This document shows, one piece after another, positions 40,274 through 41,550 of a stretch of 41,550 nucleotides of DNA. The notes beneath the pieces are model-generated. The model was given only the letters and a program-made list of their open reading frames with translations. It was not told where the DNA came from and did not search any database. Both the position numbers and the translations under genes were made by a program. Each line of letters opens with the position of its first letter. Positions within the stretch are counted from its first letter, which is position 1. Location of the stretch: positions 1 through 41,550 of the IMG/VR virus record IMGVR_UViG_3300001282_000013. One strand, written 5' to 3'. This DNA comes from a virus.

Positions 40274-41550
40274 ATGAGAAATTTTATTAATTTAATAGAA
40301 AAAGAATTATATGAAAGTAGAGGGCTGGGTGCCAGAAAACCTGGTGAGGAATTTATAGGAGCAACTAATCCAGAACAAAAAATTTACTTTGACACTGTAA
40401 CATTTTATCCAGTGGGCGGCGTTTCATATGATTCATATGAACAAATGGTAGAAGAACTAAAAAGAATAGTGACCAGTTATAAAGGTACTAGTATTGATTT
40501 AATTAAAAAATTCACTTTACAGGATAGAGCTTTTGGTATCGCAGAATTTACAGGTCCAAATAAAGAGAAATATGCTTGGGTAAAACCTTATAAGTCAGTA
40601 AAATTAGACCCAACACTAAACGACTGGAATAATCAAACAGGAATTCCAGGATTTAAGTACAATAGTAAAGCAGCAGCAAAAACGCAGGTTGGATTAACTC
40701 CTCAAGATATTTTAACAAAGCCTAGTGAGCTAACTAGACAAGATATAGTGGCACAAATAAGTGATAAATTTGGTGCAGATAGTCCGCTTACACTAGTAGC
40801 ACAGGCAGTGGCATCTGGGCAACCTTTCCCAATTACAATAGCAGCAGTTCCTAGTATAGGATTTAGCGCATTTAGAGATTATTTCTGTGAGTTGTTACAC
40901 CCAATGGCTTTACAGACAGGCAAAGTAACCGGAAATGCCCAACAGGCTGCAGCAAGATTTTTAGGCCCAAATGGCTTTGCAGATTGTTCCATTAATTTTG
41001 GTACAGATAAAACTGAAGGTCTTAGTGATAGTATTCTAATTAGCCAGGACGGTAAAAAAATAAAAGTGAGCAGTAAAGGCGCTACCGGAGCTGAGGCTAG
41101 TGTAAAAAATATTATAGATGTAATTAATGAACTTAAAGCCGCTAATCCACAATTAGCAAAAAAACATAAAAAAATAATTGATATAATTGATAAAGTGGTA
41201 GAAGGCAAACAGGCTAATGCACCTCTTAATTTAGGAATTGAATTTAATATCATTAGCGAGTCAGACGCCAATGCAATTAGACAAATGAAGAATATGGCAC
41301 CCACAGATTTAAAAGCAGTAGATACTTTAGATATAAGTTCTAAACTGAAAAATCTCATGCTGCAAAGAGAAACAAAAGACAAGTCTAATGTTAACTTATA
41401 CTTTCATTCTTTGGCAGCAGTGGCCCATAAAGTAGCTAAACACATAAACGAAAATACAAATTTTAGTGATGCAGCTAGTGAAATACTTAATAATGCAGCT
41501 TTAATACAGGTGTATACTATAGCACAAGAACAAACAGATAGGTGGACACT
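40274..41550 (+). CDS. Large hypothetical protein, truncated by window edge
   Basis: ATG 40274 (AAGGTT upstream), open to the last base: at least 425 residues. N-terminus MRNFINLIEKELYESRG fits the short leader ending (L/I)xE seen in other possible head proteins. At about 242-275 there is GFADCSINFGTDKTEGLSDS followed by ILISQDGKKIKVSSKG. The order Asp...hydrophobic strand...K-x-S-S-K is reminiscent of a PD-(D/E)XK nuclease core with Ser in place of the Glu/Asp. The remainder is helical. Unknown family; a packaged nuclease is a speculation. Confidence 0.6.
   Translation, partial: MRNFINLIEKELYESRGLGARKPGEEFIGATNPEQKIYFDTVTFYPVGGVSYDSYEQMVEELKRIVTSYKGTSIDLIKKFTLQDRAFGIAEFTGPNKEKYAWVKPYKSVKLDPTLNDWNNQTGIPGFKYNSKAAAKTQVGLTPQDILTKPSELTRQDIVAQISDKFGADSPLTLVAQAVASGQPFPITIAAVPSIGFSAFRDYFCELLHPMALQTGKVTGNAQQAAARFLGPNGFADCSINFGTDKTEGLSDSILISQDGKKIKVSSKGATGAEASVKNIIDVINELKAANPQLAKKHKKIIDIIDKVVEGKQANAPLNLGIEFNIISESDANAIRQMKNMAPTDLKAVDTLDISSKLKNLMLQRETKDKSNVNLYFHSLAAVAHKVAKHINENTNFSDAASEILNNAALIQVYTIAQEQTDRWT

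Overview
The window is 41.5 kb of compact, low-G+C DNA (roughly one third G+C by eye) that reads as part of the genome of a T4-like tailed phage, probably a marine myovirus of a Gram-negative host. The evidence is a gp61-type primase next to a gp41-type helicase, a UvsW-type helicase, a gp62-like clamp-loader protein, a DexA-like exonuclease, class Ia ribonucleotide reductase with glutaredoxin, a PAAR spike tip, collagen-repeat tail fibres, and two promoter classes. One class is sigma70-like (TTGACA, 17 bp, TATAAT). The other is the T4 late type (TATAAATA). All but one gene are on the + strand, many overlap by 1-8 bases, and no gene-free stretch exceeds about 110 bases. I see no tRNA, CRISPR array, integrase or insertion sequence. 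The host is not identified.

Layout. Positions 1-3570 hold small early-type genes and an AAA+ ATPase, driven by three perfect sigma70 promoters; Arg codons there are mostly CGN, whereas AGA prevails later. Positions 3618-8081 hold replication and repair genes: a HARP-like protein, UvsW, and a gp62-like gene followed by a zinc-finger gene. Positions 8081-10912 hold a translationally coupled cassette. It consists of a cupin, an ADP-heptose epimerase (HldD), a heptose-phosphate adenylyltransferase, a heptose-phosphate kinase, and then a very small protein carrying catalytic motifs of bacterial DNA polymerase III alpha. One convergent minus-strand gene (10892-11266) follows.

Positions 11319-16746 hold tail-fibre and adhesin genes, with collagen repeats, a tandem beta-repeat fibre, a G+C-rich fibre tip and a tandem LamG-like adhesin. 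Positions 16843-19298 hold primase and helicase. Positions 19354-26369 are mostly late, virion-associated genes with late promoters. They include a cryptic KxDG nucleotidyltransferase-like protein, a strongly insulated single-gene unit, a peptide deformylase and a RecB-like nuclease. Positions 26379-30088 hold nrdA, nrdB and glutaredoxin. Positions 30122-33170 hold PAAR and probable virion genes. Positions 33234-34769 look like a lysis module: a membrane-anchored SleB-type hydrolase, a holin candidate and an HEXXH protein. Positions 35527-38600 hold a large membrane coiled-coil zinc-ribbon protein, a glycosyltransferase and a ribosomal protein bS21 homologue. Positions 38689 to the end hold Hsp20, ClpS, an exonuclease and an incomplete large gene.

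Most notable: (1) a 193-residue protein with all three PolIII-alpha catalytic aspartates, coupled to an ADP-heptose cassette; (2) two key replication operons whose sigma70 -10 box lies exactly 6 bases before ATG, predicting leaderless mRNAs; (3) a ligase-like KYDG/EGYV protein that, with three others, carries a short N-terminal leader ending in (L/I)xE, resembling T4 capsid-targeting sequences; (4) host-process genes for bS21, ClpS, Hsp20 and deformylase. Function calls come from motif recognition by eye, without database searches.
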